DNA of 64,000 bases from Faeciplasma sp048393055 (GTDB lineage: Bacteria > Bacillota > Clostridia > Oscillospirales > Ruminococcaceae). The translations under genes were made by a program, and so were the position numbers. The notes under the pieces were generated by a model. The model was not told the origin of the DNA. It saw only the letters and a program-made list of their open reading frames with translations, and searched no databases. Location: contig DBFJJS010000005.1 in the NCBI GenBank assembly GCA_048393055.1, positions 26,206-90,205 of the forward strand, written 5' to 3'. This document shows, piece after piece, positions 27,244 to 36,699 of this stretch. Each line of letters starts with the position of its first letter. Position 1 is the first letter of the stretch.

Positions 27244-29907
27244 ATGAAGCTTAAGGTTTTAATTCTGTTTACAGCCGTTATACTTGCGTTTACTGCGACA
27301 GGCTCGGCTATAGCCGAAGTGACACAGTTCCAAACCCAGCCGCCCCTTCAGGCTGTTTACACTTCTCCCGCCGAGGACTGGGAATCTGAAGCCACGCCCA
27401 TGGGCAACGGCTTTTTGGGAGCAATGATATTCGGCGGAGTCGAAAGCGACAGGATACAGCTTAACGAGCACACGCTCTGGTCGGGAGGACCGGGCGCAGA
27501 CCCAGATTACAACGGAGGCATGAGCGACGCTACAGCTGAGGAAAACAAGGAAAACCTGATGTATGTCAGGTCTGAGCTGCAAAAGCTCATGAATGAATTT
27601 GCCGAAAACAACTCGTCTTATATAGATGAGGAAGGAAACGTGGTGTCGTTTGATTACCCACAGCTTCCCCAAAGCGTCACAGACGCCATAGAGGCGTTAA
27701 AGGGAGACAAAAGCCTGTACGGAAACTATCAGTCTATAGGAGATATCTACATAGACGATATTCAGGCAAGCGCATCAGAGGCGGAGGACTACAGAAGAGT
27801 TCTTGATATCGACAACGCAATAACCACTTTGACCTATTCTCAGGATGGCGTTGGATATACAAGGGAATACTTTGTAAGCAATCCTGATAACTTTATGGCT
27901 ATCCGTCTTACGGCGGACGCGGATGGGACGCTGAACAAGAACATCCGCTTTACAACGCCTCAGCCGCTCGGAAGAATATCCGCGGAGGGCGACACAATTA
28001 CCATGACAGGCCGTCCGCAGGACCATAGGGCTGACGTTGACCACCTTGAGTTTGCGCTTCAGCTTAAGGTCGTAACCGACGGTGAGATGAGCAGGGCAAG
28101 CAGCAATACCATACAGGTCACCGGGGCAAACGAAATCATTATATACATGACCGCGGGCACAAACTACCAGCAGTGCATGGACGACAGCTTCGACTATTTC
28201 AGCGACGAGATCCCTCTCGAGGCTGTAGAGGAAAGAATCGCTACTGTTTCGGCAAAGGACTACGACGAGCTCAGGCAGGCTCACATAGACGACTACCGCG
28301 AGCTTTACGGGCGTGTAACGCTGTCGCTGTGCGGCGTTACCCAGCCGAGCAAATCTACCCCGTCTTTATTTACAGGCTATAAATACGATATAAATACGGC
28401 CGAAGAAAACCGCTACCTTGAGATTTTGTATTATCAATTCGGAAGGTATCTTCTTATTTCGTCGTCGCGGGAGGGATCTCTTCCCGCAAACCTTCAGGGA
28501 ATATGGGCGGACGGACTTTATCCGGCGTGGAACTCAGATTACCATGCAAACGTCAATATTCAGATGAATTACTGGCTCGCGGAACAGACAAACCTGTCCG
28601 AGTGCCATCAGCCGATGATAGACTATATAAACAGCCTTGTACCGCGCGGTGAAATCACGGCCCAGATGTACCACTGCACCGAGGACGGCGAGGACGTAAG
28701 AGGCTGGACGACATATCACGAAAACAACATCTGGGGCAACACCGGTCCTGCCGTATCGGAGGCATTCTACTATCCGGCAGGAGCCGCATGGATGTGTCAG
28801 GATATTTGGGAGCAGTACGCGTTTACCCTCGATAAGGAAGCTCTGGCTGAAAACTTTGATACGCTTAAGGGTGCTGCGCTCTTCTGGGTGGATAACCTTG
28901 TAACCGATGAAAGAGACGGCACGCTCGTATCAAGCCCGTCGTGGTCTCCGGAGCACGGTCCGTACTCGCTCGGCGCTTTCAGCGATCAGGCTATCATTTG
29001 GGACCTGTTCAACAACACCCTCGAAGCCGCGGAGGTTCTTGGAATAGAGGATCCGGAAATAGAGGAAATAAGAGAGGCGTTTGAAAACCTTTCAGGTCCT
29101 AAGATAGGAAAGGCCGGTCAGTTCCAGGAGTGGAAGGACGAAATCACCATGGACATCACCGGCGACTACGGTCACCGTCACGCCAATCATCTGTACGCCC
29201 TCCATCCCGGACGTCAGGTAGTGGTCGGCAGGAGCGACGAGGACGATGAGTTTGCCGACGCAATGCGAGTCACTCTTGAGACAAGAGGAGACGGCGGCAC
29301 AGGCTGGAGCAAGGCCTGGAAGATAAACTTCTGGGCAAGGCTTCACGACGGCGACCATGCCGGAGTAATGGTAAATCAGATTCTCAAGGAGTCCACATAC
29401 GACAACCTGTTCGACACTCACCCGCCGTTCCAGATCGACGGAAACTTTGGCGCAACCGCCGGAATGACCGAAATGCTTTTGCAGAGCCAGGGCGGATATG
29501 TCGATCTTCTTCCGGCCCTCCCGCAGATATGGTCTAACGGAAGCGTTGAGGGGCTCAGGGCAAGAGGAAATATCGAGGTAGATATCGCATGGCAGGATTC
29601 GCTGATAACGACCGCCGTGCTGCAGACGTTTACCGCCACAGAAGACCTTGAGGTCAAGGGCACTGATATAAACAAAGCGACTGTAACCGATTCCGAGGGC
29701 AACAAGGTAAAGGTCAACTCGCGCTCAAAGGATACTATCAAATTTGACGCCGAGGAAGGCGAAATATATACGATAACCTTCGACGGCAAGGGCGGCGTAA
29801 GCACTGCGCTGATTATATCCGTCTGCGCGGCTGCGGCAGTGGTAATAATAGCGGCAGTCGCTGCGATTATCGTTAAAAAGCACAAAAAGCAGGTAAAGGG
29901 AATCTGA
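27244..29907 (+). CDS. Secreted, membrane-tethered GH95 alpha-L-fucosidase
   Basis: GH95 enzymes remove alpha-1,2-linked L-fucose by inversion. The signal peptide (residues 1-25, ending GSAIAE) and a C-terminal transmembrane helix with a KKHKKQ tail show an exported, tethered enzyme like the GH98. The N-terminal domain has PMGNGFLGAMIFGG. The active site has His434-Ala-Asn436-Val-Asn438 followed by IQMNYW, Glu570 in SPSWSPEHG, and Asp732 in PPFQIDGNFG. His at 434 is the residue expected of fucosidases. I use ATG 27244 (MKLKVLIL), preceded by AGGAAAGG. At 887 residues it is typical for a secreted member. Confidence 0.93.
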   Translation: MKLKVLILFTAVILAFTATGSAIAEVTQFQTQPPLQAVYTSPAEDWESEATPMGNGFLGAMIFGGVESDRIQLNEHTLWSGGPGADPDYNGGMSDATAEENKENLMYVRSELQKLMNEFAENNSSYIDEEGNVVSFDYPQLPQSVTDAIEALKGDKSLYGNYQSIGDIYIDDIQASASEAEDYRRVLDIDNAITTLTYSQDGVGYTREYFVSNPDNFMAIRLTADADGTLNKNIRFTTPQPLGRISAEGDTITMTGRPQDHRADVDHLEFALQLKVVTDGEMSRASSNTIQVTGANEIIIYMTAGTNYQQCMDDSFDYFSDEIPLEAVEERIATVSAKDYDELRQAHIDDYRELYGRVTLSLCGVTQPSKSTPSLFTGYKYDINTAEENRYLEILYYQFGRYLLISSSREGSLPANLQGIWADGLYPAWNSDYHANVNIQMNYWLAEQTNLSECHQPMIDYINSLVPRGEITAQMYHCTEDGEDVRGWTTYHENNIWGNTGPAVSEAFYYPAGAAWMCQDIWEQYAFTLDKEALAENFDTLKGAALFWVDNLVTDERDGTLVSSPSWSPEHGPYSLGAFSDQAIIWDLFNNTLEAAEVLGIEDPEIEEIREAFENLSGPKIGKAGQFQEWKDEITMDITGDYGHRHANHLYALHPGRQVVVGRSDEDDEFADAMRVTLETRGDGGTGWSKAWKINFWARLHDGDHAGVMVNQILKESTYDNLFDTHPPFQIDGNFGATAGMTEMLLQSQGGYVDLLPALPQIWSNGSVEGLRARGNIEVDIAWQDSLITTAVLQTFTATEDLEVKGTDINKATVTDSEGNKVKVNSRSKDTIKFDAEEGEIYTITFDGKGGVSTALIISVCAAAAVVIIAAVAAIIVKKHKKQVKGI

Positions 29908-29914
29908 TAGATAT

Positions 29915-29952
29915 AAAGAAAAATCCAGTCCGATTGGGCTGGATTTTTCTTT
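29915..29952. terminator. Bidirectional terminator between GH95 and MATE genes
   Basis: The long stem AAAGAAAAATCCAG (29915-29928) pairs with 29939-29952, continued by CC/GG inside. A/T runs are built into both arms. Confidence 0.9.
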
Positions 29953-29953
29953 A

Positions 29954-31369
29954 TCAAAGCACTTCAGGTTTATTGTCTGCGCTGAGCTCGGCGGGAACTG
30001 TAATTCGCCCTTTGTGAATTTTCTGCCGGTAGAACATCAGCGACATCGCCGTAGCTACTATCCAACCTATCGGCCATGCAAGCCATACGCCTGTAGTCCC
30101 CAGGCTTGTGCCGCCAAAGATTATCGCCAAGACAACCCTTAGAATCAAATCGGTAAACGTCGCCGCCATAAACTGCTTCATAAGACCCGCGCCCCTCAGC
30201 ACTCCGTCCGCCGTAAGCTTGAGCGAAACCACAAAATAAAACGGCGCAACTATCCACAAAAACATCATTCCTATGTGCGCGGCGGAATCAGACGCAGTCT
30301 GCGCGGCAGCGCTACCCGCCTCCACGCCCTCGGGACTTTCAAGGAAGATGTACACAAGCCATCTTGCGGCGGCAGTATACAGCAAAACTATCGGTATGCA
30401 TATCGTCCAAACCAGCTTTACCCCTGCTTTAAAGCCCTGGCGCACTCTGCCTATATCCCCGCCTCCGAGATTCTGAGCCGTAAAGCTTGATATACCGTTT
30501 CCAAGGGTAGTAAGCGCGGAAATTACCATGTTGTTGAGCTTTATGGCAGCGGAATAACCGGCCATAGCCGCCGTGCCGAAGCCGTTTATAACGCCCTGCA
30601 CTATTATGTTTCCGACGGAAATAAAGCTTTGCTGCAATATACTCGGCACTGCAACCTTCGCAACGTCCCACAGGAGTCTCCATGAGAATATCTTGACCTT
30701 TCCGGTGTTCGGTATCGCGGCAAACCGCCTGAACACTACCGCTACGGCGAGTATGCAGCTTATTCCCTGACATATGAACGTCGCCCATGCAACGCCGTCA
30801 ACCTTCATGCCAAGACCCGTCACAAACCATATGTCTGCGCCGATATTTGCAAGCGACGAGCACGCCAAAAAGATAAACGGGGTGCGCGAGTCTCCTAGCG
30901 CCGAGAATATGCCGGTCGCAATATTGTAAAAGAACACAAACGGCAAACCCAGTATGTAAATATCGAGATACAGCTTTGAATCCTCAATAACGTCGTACGG
31001 AGTATCTATCAGATTGAGCAGATCCTCGCAAAACGCCATGCCGCATGCCATTAAAGCTATGCAAAGCACCGCCGCCGCAATAAGCGTTGAGTAAACGGCA
31101 GTTTTAAGCTCGCTGTATTTTTTCGCGCCGAAAAGCCGCGCGGCTATTACGGAACAGCCTATATTGCATCCGAAAGCAAAGGCTATGAAAATAAGGGTGA
31201 TCTCATAGCTGTTTCCCACCGCCGCCAAAGCGTCGTTTCCGATAAACTTGCCTGCTACAAAGCTGTCCGCTATATTGTAAAGCTGCTGAAAGATTATGCT
31301 TCCGAACAGCGGAAGGCAAAACCTTATAAGCACCTTTTTAGGATCGCCTACAGTCAAATCCTGATTCAT
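29954..31369 (-). CDS. MATE-family efflux transporter
   Basis: This is a Na+- or H+-driven multidrug exporter with about twelve membrane helices in 471 residues. The family start reads FCLPLFGSIIFQQLYNIADSFVAGKFIG, and the two halves each repeat the V-G-NS-YE type pattern (DALAAVGNSYE, FGTAAMAGYSAA). The substrate is unknown. It is convergent with the GH95 gene and divergent from the phosphodiesterase gene. AAGGTGG precedes the ATG. Confidence 0.93.
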   Translation of the reverse strand: MNQDLTVGDPKKVLIRFCLPLFGSIIFQQLYNIADSFVAGKFIGNDALAAVGNSYEITLIFIAFAFGCNIGCSVIAARLFGAKKYSELKTAVYSTLIAAAVLCIALMACGMAFCEDLLNLIDTPYDVIEDSKLYLDIYILGLPFVFFYNIATGIFSALGDSRTPFIFLACSSLANIGADIWFVTGLGMKVDGVAWATFICQGISCILAVAVVFRRFAAIPNTGKVKIFSWRLLWDVAKVAVPSILQQSFISVGNIIVQGVINGFGTAAMAGYSAAIKLNNMVISALTTLGNGISSFTAQNLGGGDIGRVRQGFKAGVKLVWTICIPIVLLYTAAARWLVYIFLESPEGVEAGSAAAQTASDSAAHIGMMFLWIVAPFYFVVSLKLTADGVLRGAGLMKQFMAATFTDLILRVVLAIIFGGTSLGTTGVWLAWPIGWIVATAMSLMFYRQKIHKGRITVPAELSADNKPEVL

Positions 31370-31435
31370 TTTTTACCACCTTCGCCGGTAATTACACAAC
31401 AGAATCCGTCTGTGCCGGTCGCAGCGGATAGCGTG

Positions 31436-31464
31436 TTGACAGAACCGAAATTTAATAATATGAT
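31436..31464 (+). promoter_or_regulatory. yfcE-like gene promoter
   Basis: TTGACA (31436-31441), a 17-base spacer and TATGAT (31459-31464), 36 bases before the ATG. Confidence 0.75.
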
Positions 31465-31500
31465 TGATTAATGAAAAATGATTATAAAGGAAGTGCTCGT

Positions 31501-32061
31501 ATGAAGCTCATGATAGCCTCTGACATACACGGCTCAAAATATTACTGTCAAAGCCTTATGAAAAGGCTCGAGGATGAAAGCCCCGACAAGCTTCTTCTTT
31601 TGGGAGATATCCTCTACCATGGTCCGAGAAACGACCTGCCAAGGGACTATTCTCCCAAGGACGTTATCTCCATGCTTAATGGAGTGTCGGAAAAGATACT
31701 CTGCGTAAGGGGAAATTGCGATTCCGAGGTGGATCAAATGGTTCTTAATTTCCCAATCATGGCAAGCTACGCCGTCCTGTTTGCGGACGGGCTTACCATA
31801 TACGCTTCTCACGGTCATGAAATAGGAGAAAATAACCCGCCGCCGCTTTCCGGCGACGCCTGCCGGCAAATACTTTTGTGCGGCCACACGCATGTGCCCA
31901 AAGCGGCAAGACACGAAAGCTTCACTTACATTAATCCCGGCTCAGTATCTATCCCGAAGGAAAAAAGCCCGCACAGCTACATGACTTATGAAAACGGTCT
32001 TTTTGTGTGGAAGGACATCGACGCAAACGCCTATAACAGCTTCCGTCCCCTGACGCAATAA
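31501..32061 (+). CDS. yfcE: YfcE-type metallophosphoesterase
   Basis: This is a small calcineurin-like phosphodiesterase. The metal motifs are ASDIHGS (residues 5-11), LLGDILYHGPRND, CVRGNCDSEVD, YASHGHEIG and LCGHTHVPK. The order and the 186-residue length match YfcE, which hydrolyses model phosphodiesters; its natural substrate is unknown. I use ATG 31501 (MKLMIASD), since AAAGGAAG lies just upstream, not the start ten codons earlier. It stands alone between a promoter and a bidirectional terminator. Confidence 0.9.
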   Translation: MKLMIASDIHGSKYYCQSLMKRLEDESPDKLLLLGDILYHGPRNDLPRDYSPKDVISMLNGVSEKILCVRGNCDSEVDQMVLNFPIMASYAVLFADGLTIYASHGHEIGENNPPPLSGDACRQILLCGHTHVPKAARHESFTYINPGSVSIPKEKSPHSYMTYENGLFVWKDIDANAYNSFRPLTQ

Positions 32062-32071
32062 GGCTTAAAAC

Positions 32072-32101
32072 AACCGTCTGATATTTTTATATCAGACGGT
32101 T
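32072..32101. terminator. Bidirectional terminator between yfcE and oadA
   Basis: A 13-base perfect stem AACCGTCTGATAT with its complement and a TTTT loop. It serves both converging units. Confidence 0.92.
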
Positions 32102-32111
32102 TAATTTTATC

Positions 32112-33536
32112 TTAAAGATTGGAGCAGTCGTCTACATAAAGCTCTCTTACCGAGTTGTCATCAGCCTTTGCAGCCTCAGACTTTTGGGGCTCAAGACGCG
32201 ATGCAAAGAACTTTGTCGCGACCTGAGGGAAGAGCGCGTAGCTGAGGACGTCCTCCTCGCTTCCGTTGAAGCCGGGAACGGACTTTACCTCCTCGCGGTA
32301 CTTGTCAAGCTCAGGCTCGATAAGATCCGCAGGGCGGCAGGTAATTATCTCGGCGTCTCCTAACGCCTTCTTTCTTACCTCCTCGTTTACCTCTCCGGGA
32401 AGCCTTCCATATTCTCCTCTGAGCAGGGCCTTCGACTCCTTGGGGAAGGTGGCATACCTGCCCATCAGGACGTTAAGAACGGCCTGCGAGCCAACTATCT
32501 GAGACGTAGGAGTTACCAGCGGAGGATAACCGAAGTCCTTTCTTACGTTCGGAACTTCTGCAAGCACATCGTAAAGCTTATCCTCTGCGCCCGCCTGCTT
32601 AAGCTGAGACAAAAGGTTTGAAAGCATTCCGCCGGGGACCTGATAAATAAGCGTCTTTACATCGACGTTCAAAACCTTGGGGTCTAAGAAGCCCTCAGCC
32701 TTGAGCTTTGCCGCAACGTTTCTGAAGTGAGCCGCCGCGTCTGTAAAGTCGGAAATGTTCATGCCCGTGTCGCGGTCCGTACCCTTAAGAGTAGCGACAA
32801 GCGACTCGGTAGCAGGCTGTGAGGTTCCGTTTGCAAGCGGCGAAAGAGCTGTATCGACAATATCGACTCCTGCCTCTGCCGCCTTAAGGTATACCATATC
32901 GCCTGTTCCTGTGGTGTTATGAGTGTGCAGGTGAATCGGTATCTTTACACTCTTCTTTAGCTTTTTTACAAGGCTTGCAGCCTCATAGGGCAGGAGCAGG
33001 TTTGCCATGTCCTTGATGCAGATAGTATCCGCGCCCATCTCCTCAAGCTCTTTGGCAAGCTTTACGAAATAGTCCTCGTTGTGAACCGGGCTTATAGTAT
33101 AGCTTATCGCGGCTTCACATATTCCGCCGTACTTTTTGGTCGCTGCAATTGCAGCTTTGAGGTTTCTCGTATCATTTAAGGCGTCAAAGATCCTGATGAC
33201 GTCTATTCCGTTTTCTATAGATTTCTTTACAAAAGCGTCCACAACATCGTCGGCGTAGTGCTTATATCCGAGGATATTCTGACCTCTGAAAAGCATCTGA
33301 AGCTTTGTGTTGGGAAGCGCCTTCTTAAGCGCGCGAAGCCTCTCCCACGGGTCCTCGTTCAAAAATCTCATGCAGGTGTCAAAGGTTGCGCCTCCCCAGC
33401 ACTCCAAGGACCAGTAACCGATTTTGTCGAGCTGCTCGCACGCGGGAAGCATGTCTTCCAGTCTCATTCTTGTCGCAGCCTGCGACTGGTGAGCGTCACG
33501 CAAAATCGTGTCGGTTATCTTTAAAGGATTAGACAT
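32112..33536 (-). CDS. oadA: Oxaloacetate decarboxylase alpha subunit (carboxyltransferase)
   Basis: This subunit moves CO2 from oxaloacetate to biotin. The barrel has TDTILRDAHQSQAATRM (residues 7-23) with the metal-ligand Asp. CIKDMANLL contains the carboxylated Lys, and HLHTHNTTG holds the metal-binding histidines. A conserved C-terminal carboxylase domain follows. The 474 residues lack a biotin domain, which is a separate gene (34885-35250). It is the last gene of a four-gene unit with the beta pump, BCCP and the small membrane subunit, so it is the Na+-pumping decarboxylase and not pyruvate carboxylase. Confidence 0.93.
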   Translation of the reverse strand: MSNPLKITDTILRDAHQSQAATRMRLEDMLPACEQLDKIGYWSLECWGGATFDTCMRFLNEDPWERLRALKKALPNTKLQMLFRGQNILGYKHYADDVVDAFVKKSIENGIDVIRIFDALNDTRNLKAAIAATKKYGGICEAAISYTISPVHNEDYFVKLAKELEEMGADTICIKDMANLLLPYEAASLVKKLKKSVKIPIHLHTHNTTGTGDMVYLKAAEAGVDIVDTALSPLANGTSQPATESLVATLKGTDRDTGMNISDFTDAAAHFRNVAAKLKAEGFLDPKVLNVDVKTLIYQVPGGMLSNLLSQLKQAGAEDKLYDVLAEVPNVRKDFGYPPLVTPTSQIVGSQAVLNVLMGRYATFPKESKALLRGEYGRLPGEVNEEVRKKALGDAEIITCRPADLIEPELDKYREEVKSVPGFNGSEEDVLSYALFPQVATKFFASRLEPQKSEAAKADDNSVRELYVDDCSNL

Positions 33537-33550
33537 ATTTTTTCACCGTT

Positions 33551-33582
33551 CCTTTGCGAAGCAAAGTTTTGCACTGCAAAGG
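33551..33582 (-). other. Hairpin between oadB and oadA
   Basis: The arms CCTTTGC (33551-33557) and GCAAAGG (33576-33582) can pair, and a competing shorter hairpin CTTTGC-GAA-GCAAAG (33552-33566) overlaps it. The structure sits in the 79-base gap before oadA and could affect message stability or subunit ratio. Confidence 0.5.
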
Positions 33583-33615
33583 CTCCTTTCTTTAAATCTT
33601 AGTCTCAAGCCTGCG

Positions 33616-34863
33616 CTATCCCAGCAGCGCAATCAAAACTCCAGCCGCAATAGCAGAACCGATGACGCCTGCGACGTTCGGTCCCATAGCGTGCATGAGC
33701 AGGAAGTTTCCGGGGTTCTCCTTCTGACCGACAACCTGAGAAACGCGCGCAGCCATAGGAACGGCGGAAACGCCGGCAGAACCGATAAGCGGGTTCATCT
33801 TGTTCTTCGAGAACAGATTCATTATCTTTGCAATTATAACGCCTCCGGCAGTTCCGAAGCCGAACGCAACCACGCCGAGGAGTATGATCTTGATTGTCTG
33901 CCAGGCGAGGAATGTAGAAGCGGTTGCAGTAGCTCCTACCGAAACGCCAAGGAATATGGTTACAATGTTCATAAGCTCGTTCTGAGCCGTCTTGCTGAGT
34001 CTTTCGACAACGCCCGTCTCCTTAAAGAGGTTGCCCAGCATTATAGCGCCTACGAGCGGAGCGGCAGAAGGAACTAAGAACGAAACAAATATTGTTACAA
34101 CTATCGGGAAGATTATCTTCTCGGTCCTTGAAACGGGGCGAAGCTCCTTCATAACTATCTGACGCTCTTTCTTTGTTGTAAGAAGCTTCATTATAGGAGG
34201 CTGTATAACAGGCACTAAGGCCATGTATGAGTATGCCGCAACAGCTATCGGGCCCAAAAGCTCAGGAGCCAAAAGCGAGGTTGTGTAAATCGCAGTCGGT
34301 CCGTCCGCACCGCCGATGATTCCTATAGAACCGGACTGAGCGGGAGTAAAGCCGAGAAGCGTAGCTCCGATATAAGTAAGGAATATGCCGAGCTGTGCTC
34401 CTCCGCCTAAAAGAAGGCTCTTGGGGTTTGCAATCAGCGGACCGAAGTCCGTCATAGCGCCGACTCCGAGGAAGATAAGGCAGGGATAAACGCCGAGCTT
34501 AACTCCAAGGTAAAGCACGTCGATAAGGCCGGGGGTAATCACCTGTCCCACCTCAAGAGTAGAAGCGATTGCGGAGTAGTTTACGGAAAGCTCGTCGATA
34601 AGCTCCTGTGTGACAGGCTCGCCGCCGAACAGCGACCAGTTCACATGTCCGCCTGCAAAGAACACTTCGTGGAACATGCCGGCGCCTGGCAGGTTTGTAA
34701 GAAGCATGCCGAACGCAATCGGAAGAAGCAGCATGGGCTCAAACTTCTTTACAATCGCAAGATACATCAGCACGCATGAGATAAGTATCATGACAAGCAT
34801 GCGCCAGTCGCTTGAAACCAGCGCGAAGCCCGTCGTCTTAAGAAACTCAAGTATTGCGTCCAT
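33616..34863 (-). CDS. oadB: Na+-translocating decarboxylase beta subunit
   Basis: This integral membrane subunit decarboxylates carboxybiotin and exports Na+. It has 415 residues and about nine or ten helices. The conserved Asp patch GIIGGADGPTAIYTTS and the C-terminal GSAGVSAVPMAARVSQ are diagnostic of the OadB/MmdB family. It acts with the alpha, BCCP and small subunits. The chemistry turns oxaloacetate decarboxylation into a sodium gradient for an anaerobe. Oxaloacetate is favoured over methylmalonyl-CoA because the alpha subunit is the pyruvate-carboxylase type. Confidence 0.95.
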   Translation of the reverse strand: MDAILEFLKTTGFALVSSDWRMLVMILISCVLMYLAIVKKFEPMLLLPIAFGMLLTNLPGAGMFHEVFFAGGHVNWSLFGGEPVTQELIDELSVNYSAIASTLEVGQVITPGLIDVLYLGVKLGVYPCLIFLGVGAMTDFGPLIANPKSLLLGGGAQLGIFLTYIGATLLGFTPAQSGSIGIIGGADGPTAIYTTSLLAPELLGPIAVAAYSYMALVPVIQPPIMKLLTTKKERQIVMKELRPVSRTEKIIFPIVVTIFVSFLVPSAAPLVGAIMLGNLFKETGVVERLSKTAQNELMNIVTIFLGVSVGATATASTFLAWQTIKIILLGVVAFGFGTAGGVIIAKIMNLFSKNKMNPLIGSAGVSAVPMAARVSQVVGQKENPGNFLLMHAMGPNVAGVIGSAIAAGVLIALLG

Positions 34864-34884
34864 AATTTATTTCCCCTTGAAGTT

Positions 34885-35250
34885 TTATTCAATTACGCAA
34901 AGAACATCTCCGGTCTTAACAGACGAGCCCTTCTGCGTGTTTACCGAAACCACCTTGCCGTCTCTTGGTGCCATGATCTCGTTTTCCATCTTCATGGCCT
35001 CCAGGATCATAAGCACGTCTCCTCTCTTGACTGCGCTTCCCGCGCTGACGTTTACCGAAAGAATGTTTCCGGGCATAGGAGCGGAAACAGTGGTTGCTCC
35101 GGCGGGAGCAGCAGCTGCAACAGGGGCAGCAGCTGAAGCTGGAGCAGAAACTGCAGGGGCAGACGCCGCCTTCTTTGCCTCATCAGCAGAAATTTCTTCA
35201 ATTGCAATTTCGTATGATGTTCCGTTTACATTTACGCGATAATGTCTCAT
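34885..35250 (-). CDS. Biotin carboxyl carrier protein of the Na+ decarboxylase
   Basis: This 121-residue carrier has its biotinyl domain at the C-terminus. The biotinylated Lys is in EAMKMENE, and GDVLMILEAMK and APRDGKV flank it. An Ala/Pro-rich flexible linker (about 30-55) joins it to a short N-terminal part (MRHYRVNVNGTSYEIAIEE). It carries CO2 from the alpha subunit to the membrane beta subunit. It lies 21 bases from oadB. Confidence 0.95.
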   Translation of the reverse strand: MRHYRVNVNGTSYEIAIEEISADEAKKAASAPAVSAPASAAAPVAAAAPAGATTVSAPMPGNILSVNVSAGSAVKRGDVLMILEAMKMENEIMAPRDGKVVSVNTQKGSSVKTGDVLCVIE

Positions 35251-35274
35251 AATATTTACCTTCTCTCACAAATA

Positions 35275-35589
35275 TTAAAGCTTTTTGATTGATTTAATCC
35301 TGATAGCGCTCACGTCTGTGCCAAGCTCTTCCGCAATTGCAGCAGAAACGGCTGCTACAAGCTCCTGCCTGTTTTCAATAGCGGCAGGCGAGCTCTGGAC
35401 CGGTGAAGCTGTCTGGGTAACAACGTTTTCTGCCGAAGCATCAGACTTTTTGCCGCCTTGAAGGAGATTAATAATTACACCCAAAAGGTAGCATATGATA
35501 ATAATACAGATGAGTCCGACAAAAACCATTCCCATTCCGAGTCCTATAACCAATCCATTAGACGGCGCACTCGCTGCTAAAAGTGGCAT
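35275..35589 (-). CDS. oadG: Small membrane subunit of the Na+ decarboxylase (OadG/delta type)
   Basis: This is a 104-residue protein with one N-terminal membrane helix (about residues 14-38, GLGMGMVFVGLICIIIICYLLG) and a soluble tail ending AIRIKSIKKL. The arrangement matches the gamma/delta subunits that assemble the decarboxylase. I use ATG 35589 (MPLLAASAP) because GGAGGAGCGCAA precedes it. It is the promoter-proximal gene of the unit. Confidence 0.85.
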   Translation of the reverse strand: MPLLAASAPSNGLVIGLGMGMVFVGLICIIIICYLLGVIINLLQGGKKSDASAENVVTQTASPVQSSPAAIENRQELVAAVSAAIAEELGTDVSAIRIKSIKKL

Positions 35590-35625
35590 TTGCGCTCCTC
35601 CTTTCAATTAACCCAAATTAAGGTC

Positions 35626-35654
35626 ATGATATCACACTTAATCGTCATTTTCAA
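35626..35654 (-). promoter_or_regulatory. Na+ decarboxylase operon promoter
   Basis: On the minus strand TTGAAA (35654-35649), a 17-base spacer and TATCAT (35631-35626), with TGA before the -10. It drives 35589 down to 32112. The rest of the 35655-35850 gap shows nothing recognisable beyond a weak hairpin GGGAA/TTCCC near 35799-35813. Confidence 0.75.
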
Positions 35655-35852
35655 GTGCTTGTGTATGCGGCGCGGTCAAATCTACAATATGACGAAAACA
35701 AAGGTGAAGAGAGATTAAAAAAATAGTCAATTTTAACGCTATGTTAAACCACGAACTGTTCGTTATAAGCATTCCCAGCTTCGTCTTACTTAACACTTGG
35801 GAAATCGATTCCCTTTTTATTTAATAAAACAGTAGAAATTAATCGCCGCCGG

Positions 35853-35861
35853 TGATATAAT
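35853..35861 (+). promoter_or_regulatory. Extended -10 promoter of the hydrolase-murF-ddl unit
   Basis: TGA followed by a perfect TATAAT (35856-35861). No good -35 is visible. The start codon is 34 bases downstream. Confidence 0.6.
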
Positions 35862-35895
35862 ATAAAAGTATTCTTAATTGACTTGAGGAGACGAT

Positions 35896-36678
35896 ATGAC
35901 AACTGTTATCGATGGGATAAAAATAAATTACGAGCTTCGCGGAAAAGGAGAATGCGTCCTGTTCCTTCACGGCTGGGGCGCCGATATCAAGCTTTTCGAC
36001 TGTCTTATGAATACCGTATCGGCAAAATATCAGGCTGCGGCTTTGGACCTTCCCGGCTTCGGGGAAAGCGGCGAGCCGAGCTGCGCATGGTGCGTGGGCG
36101 ACTACGCAGAGCTTGTAAAAAGCTTTCTTGCGGCGCTGTCGCTTCGCCCTGTCGCAATAATAGGGCACAGCTTCGGCGGCAGGATAATGCTCAGGCTTTT
36201 ATCCGAAAACAACGGCTGCGAGGTTCTCGCAGATGTGAAAAAAGCCGTGTTCATAGACGCAGCCGGCATAAAGCCGAAAAAAACTCTTCGGCAGAAGCTG
36301 AGCCTTTGCGCATATAAAGCGGGAAGGCATGTTTTATCTTTGCCCCTGCTGAAGCAGCTTTTTCCGAACGCCGTAGAAAATCTCCGCAAAAAGCGCGGCT
36401 CGAGCGATTATCTTTCGGCAACTCCTGTAATGCGGCAGACGCTTGTAAGGGTGGTAAACGAGGACCTTAAGCATCTTCTTCCGCTGATAAAAGTGCCGTC
36501 GCTTTTGATTTGGGGGACAGATGACACCGCCACGCCTATTTCCGACGGCGAGACCTTTGAGCGGCTGATACCGGACTCGGGACTTGTAAAGATAAACGGC
36601 GCAGGGCACTTTTCGTTTTTACAGGCCCCGCAGCTTTGCAGCAGGGTTATATCATCGTTTCTTGATATTCCGTACTAA
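35896..36678 (+). CDS. Alpha/beta hydrolase
   Basis: This is a 260-residue cytoplasmic alpha/beta-fold hydrolase. HGWGADIKLFD forms the oxyanion region, IIGHSFGGRIMLRL holds the nucleophile Ser (near residue 92), WGTDDTATP the acid Asp, and GAGHFSFL the catalytic His. The substrate is unknown. GAGGAG precedes the ATG. It leads a unit with murF and ddl, spaced 21 and 39 bases, which hints at a cell-wall-related or housekeeping role. Confidence 0.9.
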   Translation: MTTVIDGIKINYELRGKGECVLFLHGWGADIKLFDCLMNTVSAKYQAAALDLPGFGESGEPSCAWCVGDYAELVKSFLAALSLRPVAIIGHSFGGRIMLRLLSENNGCEVLADVKKAVFIDAAGIKPKKTLRQKLSLCAYKAGRHVLSLPLLKQLFPNAVENLRKKRGSSDYLSATPVMRQTLVRVVNEDLKHLLPLIKVPSLLIWGTDDTATPISDGETFERLIPDSGLVKINGAGHFSFLQAPQLCSRVISSFLDIPY

Positions 36679-36699
36679 ATTTATTTCAGGAGACAGCTT

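Noticed and set aside
32112..33536. Reading the alpha subunit as pyruvate carboxylase
   Set aside because: It has no biotin carboxylase or biotin domain, and the adjacent beta pump, biotin carrier and small membrane subunit make it a Na+ decarboxylase.
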